14,568 nt of DNA from an uncultured Clostridium sp. (GTDB lineage Bacteria; Bacillota; Clostridia; Lachnospirales; Lachnospiraceae), in NCBI RefSeq assembly GCF_900547735.1, contig NZ_URHZ01000108.1, positions 1 through 14,568 on the forward strand. Reading direction: 5' to 3'. The notes beneath the pieces were generated by a model. It had not been told where the DNA came from and did no database searches. It saw only the letters and a list, made by a program, of their open reading frames with translations. Numbering within the stretch: the stretch's first letter is position 1; the number at the start of each line of letters is the position of its first letter. Shown piece by piece: positions 1 through 6,329 of this stretch. The translations under genes were made by a program, and so were the position numbers.

Positions 1-83
1 CGCCGGCTTCAGGGGCTGATTGTCTCTTTCGTCAAGTAAGGGGGAGGTATTGTCGCGGCCACTACATTGTTGTGATATTTTTA

Positions 84-98
84 TATTCAGACTGAATA
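84..98. promoter_or_regulatory. Small palindrome, operator-like
   Basis: TATTCAG-A-CTGAATA is a perfect inverted repeat with 7-base arms around a single A. It sits two bases before the tandem 13-mers in the loop of the fold-back element. It could be a protein-binding site, but no gene next to it shows what would be controlled. Confidence 0.3.
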
Positions 99-100
99 AT

Positions 101-139
101 AAGTTGAACTATTAAGTCGAACTATTAAGTTGAACTAAA
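101..139. repeat. Three tandem 13-base repeats
   Basis: AAGTTGAACTATT (101-113), AAGTCGAACTATT (114-126) and AAGTTGAACTAAA (127-139) follow each other without a gap. Copies 1 and 2 differ at one base, and copy 3 diverges only at its end. The period is not a multiple of the helical repeat. No -10 box lies at standard spacing from the TTGAAC motifs, so this is not simply a promoter. It may be an iterated binding site or slipped-strand expansion. Confidence 0.6.
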
Positions 140-410
140 AGATGGAGATCGGACTAAATAATCTAAGGCTAAAATACAATATAATTTCATATTGGACAGG
201 AGGGAGATTTCCGTCATACAAAGAGATGCAGAGGCTGCGACAATTTCCCAATTCCATAAAAAGAAGCACAAATCAGCGGCCGCAGACCCGGACCTGGTAT
301 GGCTGGAATCCGTTACAACTGTGTAGTGACCGCAACAATAGGGCGTCCACACTTGACGAAAGAGACAATCAGCCCCTGAGGACGGCGGGCAGGGCAATAC
401 CCTTGGCTAA

Positions 411-608
411 GTCTTCAGTTCCGTCGATAACCTGCCCGGGGAAGGAGGAGAAAAACTTTCCGAAGGGAGACCTTGAAGCCCGCCGGTGCTTAGCGAGGTT
501 CTTTCGAGCTTAGCATCCGCTGTGCGCTTCATAAGCGGGAGCGTGTCCCCGCAGGAATTTTTTTCTCCTCCTTCCCCCTCACCATAACCAACCCTCGGAA
601 CTGAAGAC
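411..608. repeat. Nested inverted repeat, possible structured RNA or inverton
   Basis: GTCTTCAGTTCCG (411-423) is perfectly complementary to 596-608. Inside it GGGGAAGGAGGAGAAAAA (438-455) is perfectly complementary to 560-577. The interior can form more hairpins: TGCTTAGC with GCTTAGCA (one T-T mismatch followed by a tandem G-A/A-G step, about 487-515), and GCGGG with CCCGC around a short loop near 535-552. Coaxial stems of this kind resemble a folded non-coding RNA of about 200 nucleotides. Outer repeats flanking roughly 170 bases would also suit an invertible switch. Neither the strand of transcription nor a known RNA family could be identified. The purine-rich inner arm looks like a Shine-Dalgarno sequence that would be masked by pairing. 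Confidence 0.6.
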
Positions 609-617
609 TCATATATC

Positions 618-668
618 CCCACTCCCCAGCCCGCCATCCAACAGAGGCGTCCTCGCATCTCAACTAAA
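618..668. repeat. Left arm of 51-base long-range inverted repeat
   Basis: This stretch is the reverse complement of 14516-14566 at 47 of 51 positions, with 28 consecutive matches at 641-668 against 14516-14543. Similarity stops sharply inside the arms, at 669 and 14515. The arm contains a small internal hairpin (GAGG-CGT-CCTC). It lies directly between the nested repeat at 411-608 and the promoter of the first gene. Confidence 0.85.
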
Positions 669-676
669 CATAAGCC

Positions 677-706
677 TTGACAACCCCGCCCCCCGCGTTT
701 TATCAT
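677..706 (+). promoter_or_regulatory. Sigma-A type promoter for the oxidoreductase
   Basis: A perfect -35 box TTGACA (677-682) and a -10 box TATCAT (701-706) are separated by 18 bases. Transcription would start near 713, leaving a leader of about 50 bases before the ATG at 762. The promoter overlaps the upstream in-frame ATG at 705, which therefore cannot be the translation start. Confidence 0.7.
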
Positions 707-761
707 GACGGAAAGACGGCTGTCCGCCGCCTGCAGTGACAGCAATATGAGGGAGAATACT

Positions 762-1748
762 ATGGATAGGAATCGGAAGAACTACCGCTGGGCGGTACTG
801 GGCTGTGGGGTGATTGCCAATGAACTGGCTGAGGCAATGGGAAAGCAGGGAAGAAAACCGGATGCAGTGGGAAACAGGACACGGGAAAAGGCAGTTGCAT
901 ATGCTGAAAAGTATGGGATTGGGAAAGTTTATGAAGACTTTCATCAGATGTTTACCGATGATGAAATTGATATTATTTATATAACGACACCGCATAATAC
1001 GCATATCACGTTTATTTTGGAGGCGCTGAAGAACGGGAAACACGTCCTTTGTGAAAAGTCCATTACCCTTAATTCGGAGGAGCTGTCGCTGGCGGTCCGG
1101 ACGGCGCGGGAACACGGCGTTATTCTTGCGGAGGCCATGACGCTTTACCACATGCCCGTATACAGGAAATTACGGGAGATAACGGAGTCGGGGGCTCTGG
1201 GACCCCTCCGTTTTATCCAGATGAATTTCGGCAGCTATAAGGAATATGATATGAAAAACCGCTTTTTCAACCGGGAGCTGGCCGGAGGAGCGCTCTTGGA
1301 TATCGGAGTTTACGCCCTTTCCTTTGTGAGATGGTTTATGTCGGAAAAGCCGGATCGGGTTGTGTCACAGGTCAGGTTTGCCCCGACCGGGGTGGATGAG
1401 CAGGCGGGAATTCTTCTGATGAACCGGGCGCAGGAGATGGCTTCCGTTTCACTTTCACTTCATGCTAAACAGCCGAAGCGCGGTATGGTTTCATTCGACA
1501 GGGGGTATATTGAGATTTATGATTATCCCAGGGCGGAGAAAGCAGTCATCACTTATACGGAAAGCGGCCGGACGGAAACGGTCGGGGAGGGAAAGACGGA
1601 GGATGCCCTGATGTATGAGGTTATTGATATGGAGCTGGCGGTTTCTGGAGCGGCGGACAGGATGCATCTGGATTTTACGGAGGATGTCATGGAGATTATG
1701 ACGGACCTACGCAGGGAATGGGGAATGAAATTTCCGGAGGAAGAATAG
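762..1748 (+). CDS. Gfo/Idh/MocA family NAD(P)-dependent oxidoreductase
   Basis: A 328-residue cytosolic dehydrogenase of the family that oxidises or epimerises sugars, inositols and related polyols; the substrate cannot be told. The N-terminal Rossmann fold shows WAVLGCGVIA (residues 10-19) with the dinucleotide-binding glycines. The catalytic lysine motif appears as EKS (98-100) where EKP is usual, with Lys99 kept. The C-terminal domain carries GGALLDIGVYAL (175-186), whose Asp180 and Tyr184 fall where the family has substrate-site residues. The start at 762 is chosen because GAGGGAG (749-755) lies six bases upstream and because the frame's earlier ATG at 705 sits in the promoter. The gene is monocistronic, convergent with the MATE gene and ends before a shared hairpin. 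No sign of damage. The family is secure; the substrate is open. Confidence 0.9.
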   Translation: MDRNRKNYRWAVLGCGVIANELAEAMGKQGRKPDAVGNRTREKAVAYAEKYGIGKVYEDFHQMFTDDEIDIIYITTPHNTHITFILEALKNGKHVLCEKSITLNSEELSLAVRTAREHGVILAEAMTLYHMPVYRKLREITESGALGPLRFIQMNFGSYKEYDMKNRFFNRELAGGALLDIGVYALSFVRWFMSEKPDRVVSQVRFAPTGVDEQAGILLMNRAQEMASVSLSLHAKQPKRGMVSFDRGYIEIYDYPRAEKAVITYTESGRTETVGEGKTEDALMYEVIDMELAVSGAADRMHLDFTEDVMEIMTDLRREWGMKFPEEE

Positions 1749-1779
1749 GGCTGCGGCTTTTTCAATAATGCCGGTAAAA

Positions 1780-1831
1780 CAGCCGGGCAGTAAAGAACAT
1801 GGGGAATCCCTTTGTCTTTACCGCCCGGCTG
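1780..1831. terminator. Hairpin terminator between convergent genes
   Basis: Bases 1780-1796 and 1815-1831 pair over 17 positions with one irregular pair, a mismatch in the + strand RNA but a G-U wobble in the - strand RNA. The loop contains a small GGG/CCC stem. In the minus direction the stem is followed by GTTTTA, so it probably ends the MATE transcript best. It may also stop + strand transcripts from the oxidoreductase gene. Confidence 0.75.
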
Positions 1832-1843
1832 TCCGCACCTTTT

Positions 1844-3163
1844 CTAGTGGATGCCGTATTTCCGATAGTAGATTAATTCATATAAAGTCATGCAGATCCA
1901 GCCCAGTGTCGTGCCGATTACAACCGCCTGAATCCCAAATCTTCCCAGAAGGGAGTAGGTCAGGACAACGCGGATAGGAATCTGGATGACCGTGGCAATC
2001 AGCGTTACCCGAAGGTTTCCGATACCGCGGAAATAACCCTGGAAGCTGTTGGTGAATCCGCTGATAAAATAAAAGCAGGCCATCGGCACAATGTAAAGCG
2101 TTCCGATCCGGATGGCTTCGACCTCCTCCGGTTTCAGGAAAATGCCGAGAAGCTGGTTTTTTCCGACGAGTACGAGGGCGGAGATGGTGATAATATACAC
2201 CTCGGCCATCACCATAACGGTTTTCAGGCCGGTAGGAATCCTTTTGTACTGCTTTGCCCCCTTGTTCTGGGCGGTAAATGTGGTGACGGAGGCTGCCAAA
2301 CTGTCCCCGGGTGCCAGGATATAGCTGTCGATGATAGAGACGGCGTTAAAGGCGGCCACAGCGTCGACGCCGAGCGTATTGATGCCCGACTGGACCAGAA
2401 GCCGGCCGATGTAGAGCACGGTCTGCTGAAGAGCGGAGATAGCGCTGAAATCAATGGTCTTTTTCAGAAAGTCCATTCTGATGCGCAGCTCTGCAAACTT
2501 AAGCCTCAGATAGGGAACCTTGAGTTTTATGTAGATAAACAGCATCAGCGAGGAAACGGCCTGTGAAATAACGGTCGCATAGGCGGCTCCCTGTACGCCC
2601 ATATTCAGCGTGCCGACCATATAAACCGCCAGGAAAACATGAAGCACGGTGGTAATGCAGAGAACGTAGAGCGGAGCCCTGGCGTCGCCCAGCGAGCGCA
2701 GTCCCGCAGACAGTATGTTATAAAAGAAGGTAAAAATCAGTCCCAGCGAGATAACTCTCAGATAGTCGGCGGCCATCGGCGCAATCTCTGCCGGCGTTCT
2801 TGTCAGGGTGATGAAAAGACCGCTGCCCGCAAAGGAGAGCAGTGAGAGAACAACCGTCAGGAGAAAGCCGGAAACAAGGGAGGTTGCCATCTCTGCTTTC
2901 AGGGCGTCGTAGTCGTGCGCCCCAAAGTATTCGGACATCAGGATGGAGGCGCCGAGGGAGAGGCCCACAATCAGGAAAATCAGAATATTCATGATGGGAC
3001 CGGCGGCCCCGATAGCGGCCAGCGCCTCCTTTCCGTTATACTGCCCCACAATAATGGAGTCCACCGTCTGGTAAAGCTGCTGCAGAAGATTGGCGAACAT
3101 CAGAGGGACGGCATAAGTCAGAAGATGTCTGGTGATATTTCCCTGAGTCATGTCTCGAGCCAT
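1844..3163 (-). CDS. MATE family efflux transporter
   Basis: A 439-residue inner-membrane transporter of the MATE branch of the MOP superfamily, expected to export drugs or metabolites by Na+ or H+ antiport. The opening MTQGNITRHLLTYAVPLMFA followed by QLYQTVDSIIVGQYNG is typical of the family, and about twelve hydrophobic segments follow in two halves (for example around residues 15-35, 50-75, 90-115 and 130-155). Length matches the family. The start at 3163 has GGGAGGA seven bases upstream (complement of 3170-3176). The gene is divergent from the RpiR-type regulator, 232 bases away, so that regulator may control it. A weak minus-strand promoter, TTGCCA-16-TATCAT (complement of 3205-3210 and 3183-3188), lies so close that its start point would cut into the ribosome binding site; another promoter further up is possible. 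It is not a Wzx-type flippase by motif. Confidence 0.92.
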   Translation of the reverse strand: MARDMTQGNITRHLLTYAVPLMFANLLQQLYQTVDSIIVGQYNGKEALAAIGAAGPIMNILIFLIVGLSLGASILMSEYFGAHDYDALKAEMATSLVSGFLLTVVLSLLSFAGSGLFITLTRTPAEIAPMAADYLRVISLGLIFTFFYNILSAGLRSLGDARAPLYVLCITTVLHVFLAVYMVGTLNMGVQGAAYATVISQAVSSLMLFIYIKLKVPYLRLKFAELRIRMDFLKKTIDFSAISALQQTVLYIGRLLVQSGINTLGVDAVAAFNAVSIIDSYILAPGDSLAASVTTFTAQNKGAKQYKRIPTGLKTVMVMAEVYIITISALVLVGKNQLLGIFLKPEEVEAIRIGTLYIVPMACFYFISGFTNSFQGYFRGIGNLRVTLIATVIQIPIRVVLTYSLLGRFGIQAVVIGTTLGWICMTLYELIYYRKYGIH

Positions 3164-3395
3164 AAAAAGTCCTCCCGGATTAATGATAAATTTTAGGAAA
3201 ATGCTGGCAATGAGCAGAAATTTCTTGCCAAAATCAAAATCCTTATTTATAATGAATCTTGAAAATCATAATCATAAAAATATTGAATTTTTGAAATCAT
3301 TTCTTAGTGTAATTATAGTTACTGGAGTGAGGGATGTCAATCGGAATTTTCCCGCGGACTCCGGGAAATGGGCAACAGACACAGGAGGGCATAAG
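3164..3395. promoter_or_regulatory. Divergent regulatory region (MATE / RpiR regulator)
   Basis: This AT-rich intergenic stretch holds the leaders of two divergent genes. It contains a perfect palindrome AGAAATTTCT (3216-3225). It also holds a near-direct repeat, TTGAAAATCAT (3259-3269) and TTGAAATCAT (3291-3300), spaced by about three helical turns. The second copy overlaps the -35 box of the regulator promoter, as expected for autoregulation. No operator has been proven; these are candidate sites. Confidence 0.45.
3291..3319 (+). promoter_or_regulatory. Sigma-A type promoter for the RpiR regulator
   Basis: TTGAAA (3291-3296) and TATAGT (3314-3319) are separated by exactly 17 bases. Transcription would start near 3326, about 70 bases before the ATG at 3396. 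This makes the in-frame upstream start at 3150 impossible on this transcript. Confidence 0.65.
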
Positions 3396-4244
3396 ATGGA
3401 TAGAATTAAGAATATACCCGGTGAAGCCAAGCTGACGCCGAAGGACAAAATTGTCCTCGACTATATATTGAGAAACCGGGAAGCGGCGTGTTTCATGACT
3501 TCGGCGGAGATTGCCCAGATATTGGGAGTCAGTCCGTCCTCCGTCGTGCGTGTATCGTCCAAACTGGGCTTTGAAAATTTCAGCCATTTCAAGAGGGCGC
3601 TGCAGGAAGAGCTGGCCGAGAACCGGAAGAAGGAAAAGACCCAGATTCCATACGAGAAAATAAAGTCCATGGAACTACTGTCCGAGGATGAGATTATCGC
3701 GGTACTGAAGGACAACGTGCTGAGAAATATTGAGAATGACCAGACAACGGCTGATTATGTAAACTACCGTAAGGCGGCAAAACTGATAGCCGAAGCGGAT
3801 CGCGTGTTTATTGTGGGATTTCGGACCTGCGCGGGTTTTGCGTCGTCGTTCGGCGTCATGATGGGCTGTGTGCGCTCCGGCGTCTATGTAGTGAACGGCA
3901 GCCAGCCCCTGGTCGATTCCCTGGTGGATTTGACGGAAAAGGACACGGTCATCGGCCTGTCCTATGAGAGGTATTCAAGCGACACGGTATTTGCGGTCAA
4001 TATGGCAAAGAGGGCGGGCAGCCACATTGTTGCCCTGACGGATAAATATACGTCGCCTCTCTGTGCCGGAGCGGAGGCCGTCATTTTAAATTCAACGGAA
4101 AATATATCATTTTACAACTCCTACACAACCCTCGTCATGGCGATGGAAGTCCTCCTGGGGCTTGTCAGCAAGAAGAACAAGAAACAGAATGAGGAGCGGC
4201 TGATTAAAATGGAGGAGTATTTAAGAGAGACGGGACAGTACTGA
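3396..4244 (+). CDS. RpiR/MurR-type transcriptional regulator (HTH + SIS)
   Basis: A 282-residue DNA-binding regulator of the RpiR family, which senses phosphorylated sugars. The N-terminal HTH_6 domain (about 1-77) includes the helix-turn-helix TSAEIAQILGVSPSSVVRVS (35-54). After a linker the SIS domain (about 125-250) starts with FIVGFRTCAGFASSFG (138-153), the position of the phosphosugar-binding loop, and continues through SYERYSSDT (189-197). The start at 3396 follows AGGAGG (3383-3388) by seven bases; the frame is open back to 3150 but without translation signals and across the promoter. It is divergent from the MATE gene and upstream of the M42 peptidase, with a terminator at its own stop, so it likely forms a single-gene unit. 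Target and effector are unknown. A link to the sugar-phosphate operon further on is only a possibility. Confidence 0.88.
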   Translation: MDRIKNIPGEAKLTPKDKIVLDYILRNREAACFMTSAEIAQILGVSPSSVVRVSSKLGFENFSHFKRALQEELAENRKKEKTQIPYEKIKSMELLSEDEIIAVLKDNVLRNIENDQTTADYVNYRKAAKLIAEADRVFIVGFRTCAGFASSFGVMMGCVRSGVYVVNGSQPLVDSLVDLTEKDTVIGLSYERYSSDTVFAVNMAKRAGSHIVALTDKYTSPLCAGAEAVILNSTENISFYNSYTTLVMAMEVLLGLVSKKNKKQNEERLIKMEEYLRETGQY

Positions 4245-4267
4245 TTCGGTACTGTTCTTTCTTTTTA
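4235..4267 (+). terminator. Rho-independent terminator after the RpiR gene
   Basis: ACAGTAC (4235-4241) pairs with GTACTGT (4249-4255), and the stem runs straight into a pyrimidine stretch TTCTTTCTTTTTATTT. The stop codon TGA (4242-4244) lies in the loop, so the hairpin begins inside the coding sequence. Confidence 0.7.
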
Positions 4268-4331
4268 TTTAATATTTGTTTTCGGGTTTCTTACTTTTCA
4301 TGGAATTCAGGCCTTTTGTGGCGGTATCGGG

Positions 4332-4360
4332 TGGAAAATGAAAGTGATATGTGATAAAAT
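4332..4360 (+). promoter_or_regulatory. Candidate promoter for the M42 peptidase
   Basis: TGGAAA (4332-4337) and TAAAAT (4355-4360) are 17 bases apart. Transcription would start near 4367, about 36 bases before the ATG at 4403. Both boxes deviate from consensus, so confidence is moderate. Confidence 0.45.
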
Positions 4361-4402
4361 ACAAAAGTTAAACTGGGTTTGCTATGCCCGCAGGAGGGAA
4401 GA

Positions 4403-5479
4403 ATGAGAGATATGAACTATATTGTAAATATACTGGATGAAATTGTTAATATACCCAGCCCGTCGGGGTACACAAAGAGGGTGATGGAGAGAATTGAGAA
4501 GGAGGTAAGCGGCTTTGGTTTTCCGGTTGCCTATAACCGGAAAGGCGGAATGCTGATTACCGTGCCGGGAAAGACGGAGACGGTTCTGGGACTGTCGGCC
4601 CATGTGGATACGCTGGGCGCCATGGTGCGTTCCGTAAGGCCGGACGGGACCCTGGCCATCGTATCGGTGGGCGGGTTTATGATGCAGTCCATCGAGGGCA
4701 GCTACTGCCGCATCCTGACAAGGGACGGTAAAACATTCACCGGAACGATTCAGACAAAGGCTCCGTCCGTACACACCTTTGATGAGGCCAGGACGCTGGA
4801 GCGCAAGGAAGCCAACATGGAAGTCCGCCTCGATGAGATTGTGCGGGAAAAAGCCGATGTGGAGGAGCTGGGCATCGGCCCCGGGGATTTCATAAGCTTT
4901 GATCCGAAGTTCGTTTACACGGAAAGCGGTTTTATCAAATCCAGGCATCTGGATGACAAGGCGTCCGCCGCAGTCATACTGGGACTTCTCAAATATCTGC
5001 ATGAGACGGGAAAACAGCCGGAGCAGACTCTCAAAATTGCCATCAGCAATTATGAAGAGGTAGGCCACGGATGTAGCTACATCCCGGAAGAGATAGAGGA
5101 ATTCCTTGCCATCGACATGGGCGCCCTCGGCGATGATCTGAGCGGGGATGAGTACCGCGTATCCATCTGCGCCAAGGATTCTTCCGGCCCCTACGATTTT
5201 GATATGACGAACAGGCTGATCGGCCTGGCAAAAGAATATGGAATTGATTATGCGGTGGATATTTTCCCGCACTACGGTTCCGACGTTTCCTCCGCGCTTT
5301 CCGCCGGAAATGATATACGCGGAGCGCTCATCGGTCCGGGAGTTTCGGCTTCCCACGGACAGGAACGCACCCACATTAAGGGGCTGGAGCAGACATGGAT
5401 GCTGCTGGCCGCCTATGTAGGAGTGCTGGATAAAGAACTCAGCCGGAAATTTTTTGAGCAGATGAAAGATCAATTATAA
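4403..5479 (+). CDS. M42 family metallo-aminopeptidase
   Basis: A 358-residue cytosolic enzyme of peptidase family M42 (glutamyl/leucyl-type aminopeptidases, some once labelled endoglucanases), which form large tetrahedral oligomers and trim peptides. The two-metal site is recognisable in order: His67 and Asp69 in SAHVDTLG, Asp184 or Asp185 in RHLDDKASAA, the catalytic Glu218/Glu219 in NYEEVGHG, Asp238 in IDMGALGDD, and a His in ASHGQERTH (318 or 324). Length matches the family. The start at 4403 lies five bases after AGGAGG (4392-4397); the open frame begins at 4379, overlapping that site, and a later ATG at 4412 is too far from it. The gene has its own candidate promoter. No terminator is visible after it, so some transcripts could continue into the heptose genes 139 bases on. 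The exact peptide specificity is unknown. Confidence 0.92.
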   Translation: MRDMNYIVNILDEIVNIPSPSGYTKRVMERIEKEVSGFGFPVAYNRKGGMLITVPGKTETVLGLSAHVDTLGAMVRSVRPDGTLAIVSVGGFMMQSIEGSYCRILTRDGKTFTGTIQTKAPSVHTFDEARTLERKEANMEVRLDEIVREKADVEELGIGPGDFISFDPKFVYTESGFIKSRHLDDKASAAVILGLLKYLHETGKQPEQTLKIAISNYEEVGHGCSYIPEEIEEFLAIDMGALGDDLSGDEYRVSICAKDSSGPYDFDMTNRLIGLAKEYGIDYAVDIFPHYGSDVSSALSAGNDIRGALIGPGVSASHGQERTHIKGLEQTWMLLAAYVGVLDKELSRKFFEQMKDQL

Positions 5480-5528
5480 GCAATTATAGGAACAACTATA
5501 AGATTAACTATAAGATCAATTATAAGTC
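5471..5528. repeat. Degenerate AT-rich tandem repeats at the peptidase gene end
   Basis: Variants of CAATTATAAG / CAACTATAAG occur five times in about 58 bases, starting within the last three codons of the peptidase gene, with the stop codon inside the first copy. The units vary in spacing by one or two bases. The TATAAG cores look like -10 boxes, but no matching -35 box is present. The stretch stands out by base composition from its surroundings. Confidence 0.55.
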
Positions 5529-5618
5529 ATGGCGTTACGGTACACGGCGGCAGTTCTGTACGGTGTTTTACAGAAGCTCCGCGGACAATAACGGCAGTTT
5601 GTAAACGGGAGGATAAAG

Positions 5619-6329
5619 ATGCAGGCAATACTTCTGGCCGGAGGGCTGGGGACGCGGCTTCGCAGCGTGGTAAGCGACCGCCCCAAGCCAATGGCTCTGA
5701 TTGAGGACAGGCCCTTCTTGGAATACGTGGTCCGCGGGCTGGCGCGGTTTGGGATTACCGATATTATTTTTGCCGTCGGATATAAGGGCAGCATGGTGGA
5801 AGAGCATTTTAGAGACGGGGAGGCCTTTGGGATCAGGGCGTCCTATGCCTATGAGGAAGAACTTCTGGGTACGGCGGGAGCAATCAGGAATGCGGGCCGT
5901 TACATTACCGAAGACAGCTTTTTTGTCCTCAATGCGGATACCTTTTACCGGATCGATTACGGCAGGCTCGTAAAAGTTAAGGAAGAGAACGGACTGGATA
6001 TGGCTCTTGTGCTCCGGGAGGTTCCCGACGTGTCGCGCTATGGCGCGGCCGTCCTGGACGGCGTGATGCTGACCGGATTTAATGAGAAAGAAAAAGAGGC
6101 GCGGCCGGGCACAATTAACGGAGGCGTTTACCTGATGTCACGAAAACTGCTCGATGAAATCCCGCCCCGAAAGGTTTCACTGGAAAATGAGATGATTCCC
6201 GGATGGATGAAGGAAGGCAGGCGTCTGGGCGGCTTTGTCAACGACGGTTACTTTATTGATATCGGCGTGCCGGACGATTATTTCCGATTTCAGGAGGACG
6301 TGAAGAAAGGAGTGATCAAATGGTCATAA
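5619..6329 (+). CDS. hddC: D-glycero-alpha-D-manno-heptose 1-phosphate guanylyltransferase
   Basis: A 236-residue cytosolic nucleotidyltransferase that should join heptose 1-phosphate to GMP from GTP, giving GDP-D-glycero-alpha-D-manno-heptose. The nucleotide-binding signature LAGGLGTRLRSVVSDRPKPM is at residues 6-25, with Arg13 and Lys23. Further family marks are LGTAGAI (84-90), the metal-binding Asp107 in VLNADTF (103-109) and FIDIGVPDDY (212-221). By sequence alone it could be another sugar-phosphate nucleotidyltransferase. The directly overlapping HddA-like kinase and the nearby GmhB and GmhA make the heptose role very likely. The base choice (GTP, not ATP or CTP) is inferred from the HddC family. 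The start follows GGGAGG (5607-5612) by six bases. It is the first gene of the operon and overlaps hddA by ten bases. No clear promoter was found in the 139 bases upstream. Confidence 0.85.
   Translation: MQAILLAGGLGTRLRSVVSDRPKPMALIEDRPFLEYVVRGLARFGITDIIFAVGYKGSMVEEHFRDGEAFGIRASYAYEEELLGTAGAIRNAGRYITEDSFFVLNADTFYRIDYGRLVKVKEENGLDMALVLREVPDVSRYGAAVLDGVMLTGFNEKEKEARPGTINGGVYLMSRKLLDEIPPRKVSLENEMIPGWMKEGRRLGGFVNDGYFIDIGVPDDYFRFQEDVKKGVIKWS

Larger units (their letters stand above)
1..387. repeat. Imperfect fold-back element with ~75-base inverted arms
   Basis: Bases 1-75 are the reverse complement of 313-387 at about 61 of 75 positions. Within them 9-37 and 351-379 match perfectly over 29 bases, and a second well matched block is 48-66 / 322-340. 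The 237-base loop (76-312) is AT-rich on its left side and holds a palindrome and three tandem 13-mers. No convincing gene lies inside. The arrangement fits an invertible (phase-variable) segment, a MITE-like non-autonomous element, or a large hairpin. The partial similarity outside the 29-base core favours an old fold-back element; the perfect core favours a recombinase site. The element may continue left of the window. No recombinase or transposase gene is visible in the window. Confidence 0.75.
388..761. other. Gene-free region with structured repeats and a promoter
   Basis: No reading frame here has a ribosome binding site together with protein-like content. The region holds a nested inverted repeat (411-608), the left arm of a long-range inverted repeat (618-668), a sigma-A type promoter (677-706) and the leader of the first gene. 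Within the leader GCTGTC (719-724) can pair with GACAGC (738-743) just before the ribosome binding site at 749-755. Whether that hairpin matters is unknown. Confidence 0.6.

Noticed and set aside
142..513. 123-residue + strand frame at the left edge
   Set aside because: It has no ribosome binding site, runs through the right arm of the fold-back element and into the nested repeat, and the translation is not protein-like.
407..745. Minus-strand frames over the structured region (112 residues) and over 660-1151 (163 residues)
   Set aside because: They cover inverted repeats and the promoter, or are antisense to the oxidoreductase. Composition does not look like a real protein.
1..760. CRISPR array or tRNA/rRNA gene in the repeat-rich left edge
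   Set aside because: The repeats are inverted or immediately tandem without spacers, and no cloverleaf or rRNA-like sequence is seen.
705..761. N-terminal extension of the oxidoreductase from the ATG at 705
   Set aside because: This ATG overlaps the -10 box of the likely promoter and has no ribosome binding site, while 762 has a good one and starts the normal Rossmann fold.
1844..3163. MATE protein as flippase for the heptose glycan
   Set aside because: It has typical multidrug MATE features, opposite orientation and a different regulatory neighbour, 2.4 kb from the heptose operon. It should not be read as Wzx without evidence.
3150..3395. 82-residue N-terminal extension of the RpiR regulator
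   Set aside because: It overlaps the MATE start and contains the regulator's own promoter. The family's HTH domain begins right after the ATG at 3396.
4382..5473. 363-residue open frame on the minus strand opposite the M42 peptidase
   Set aside because: It is fully antisense to a gene with clear active-site motifs. The translated sequence is unlike any family I recognise, and no ribosome binding site precedes it.
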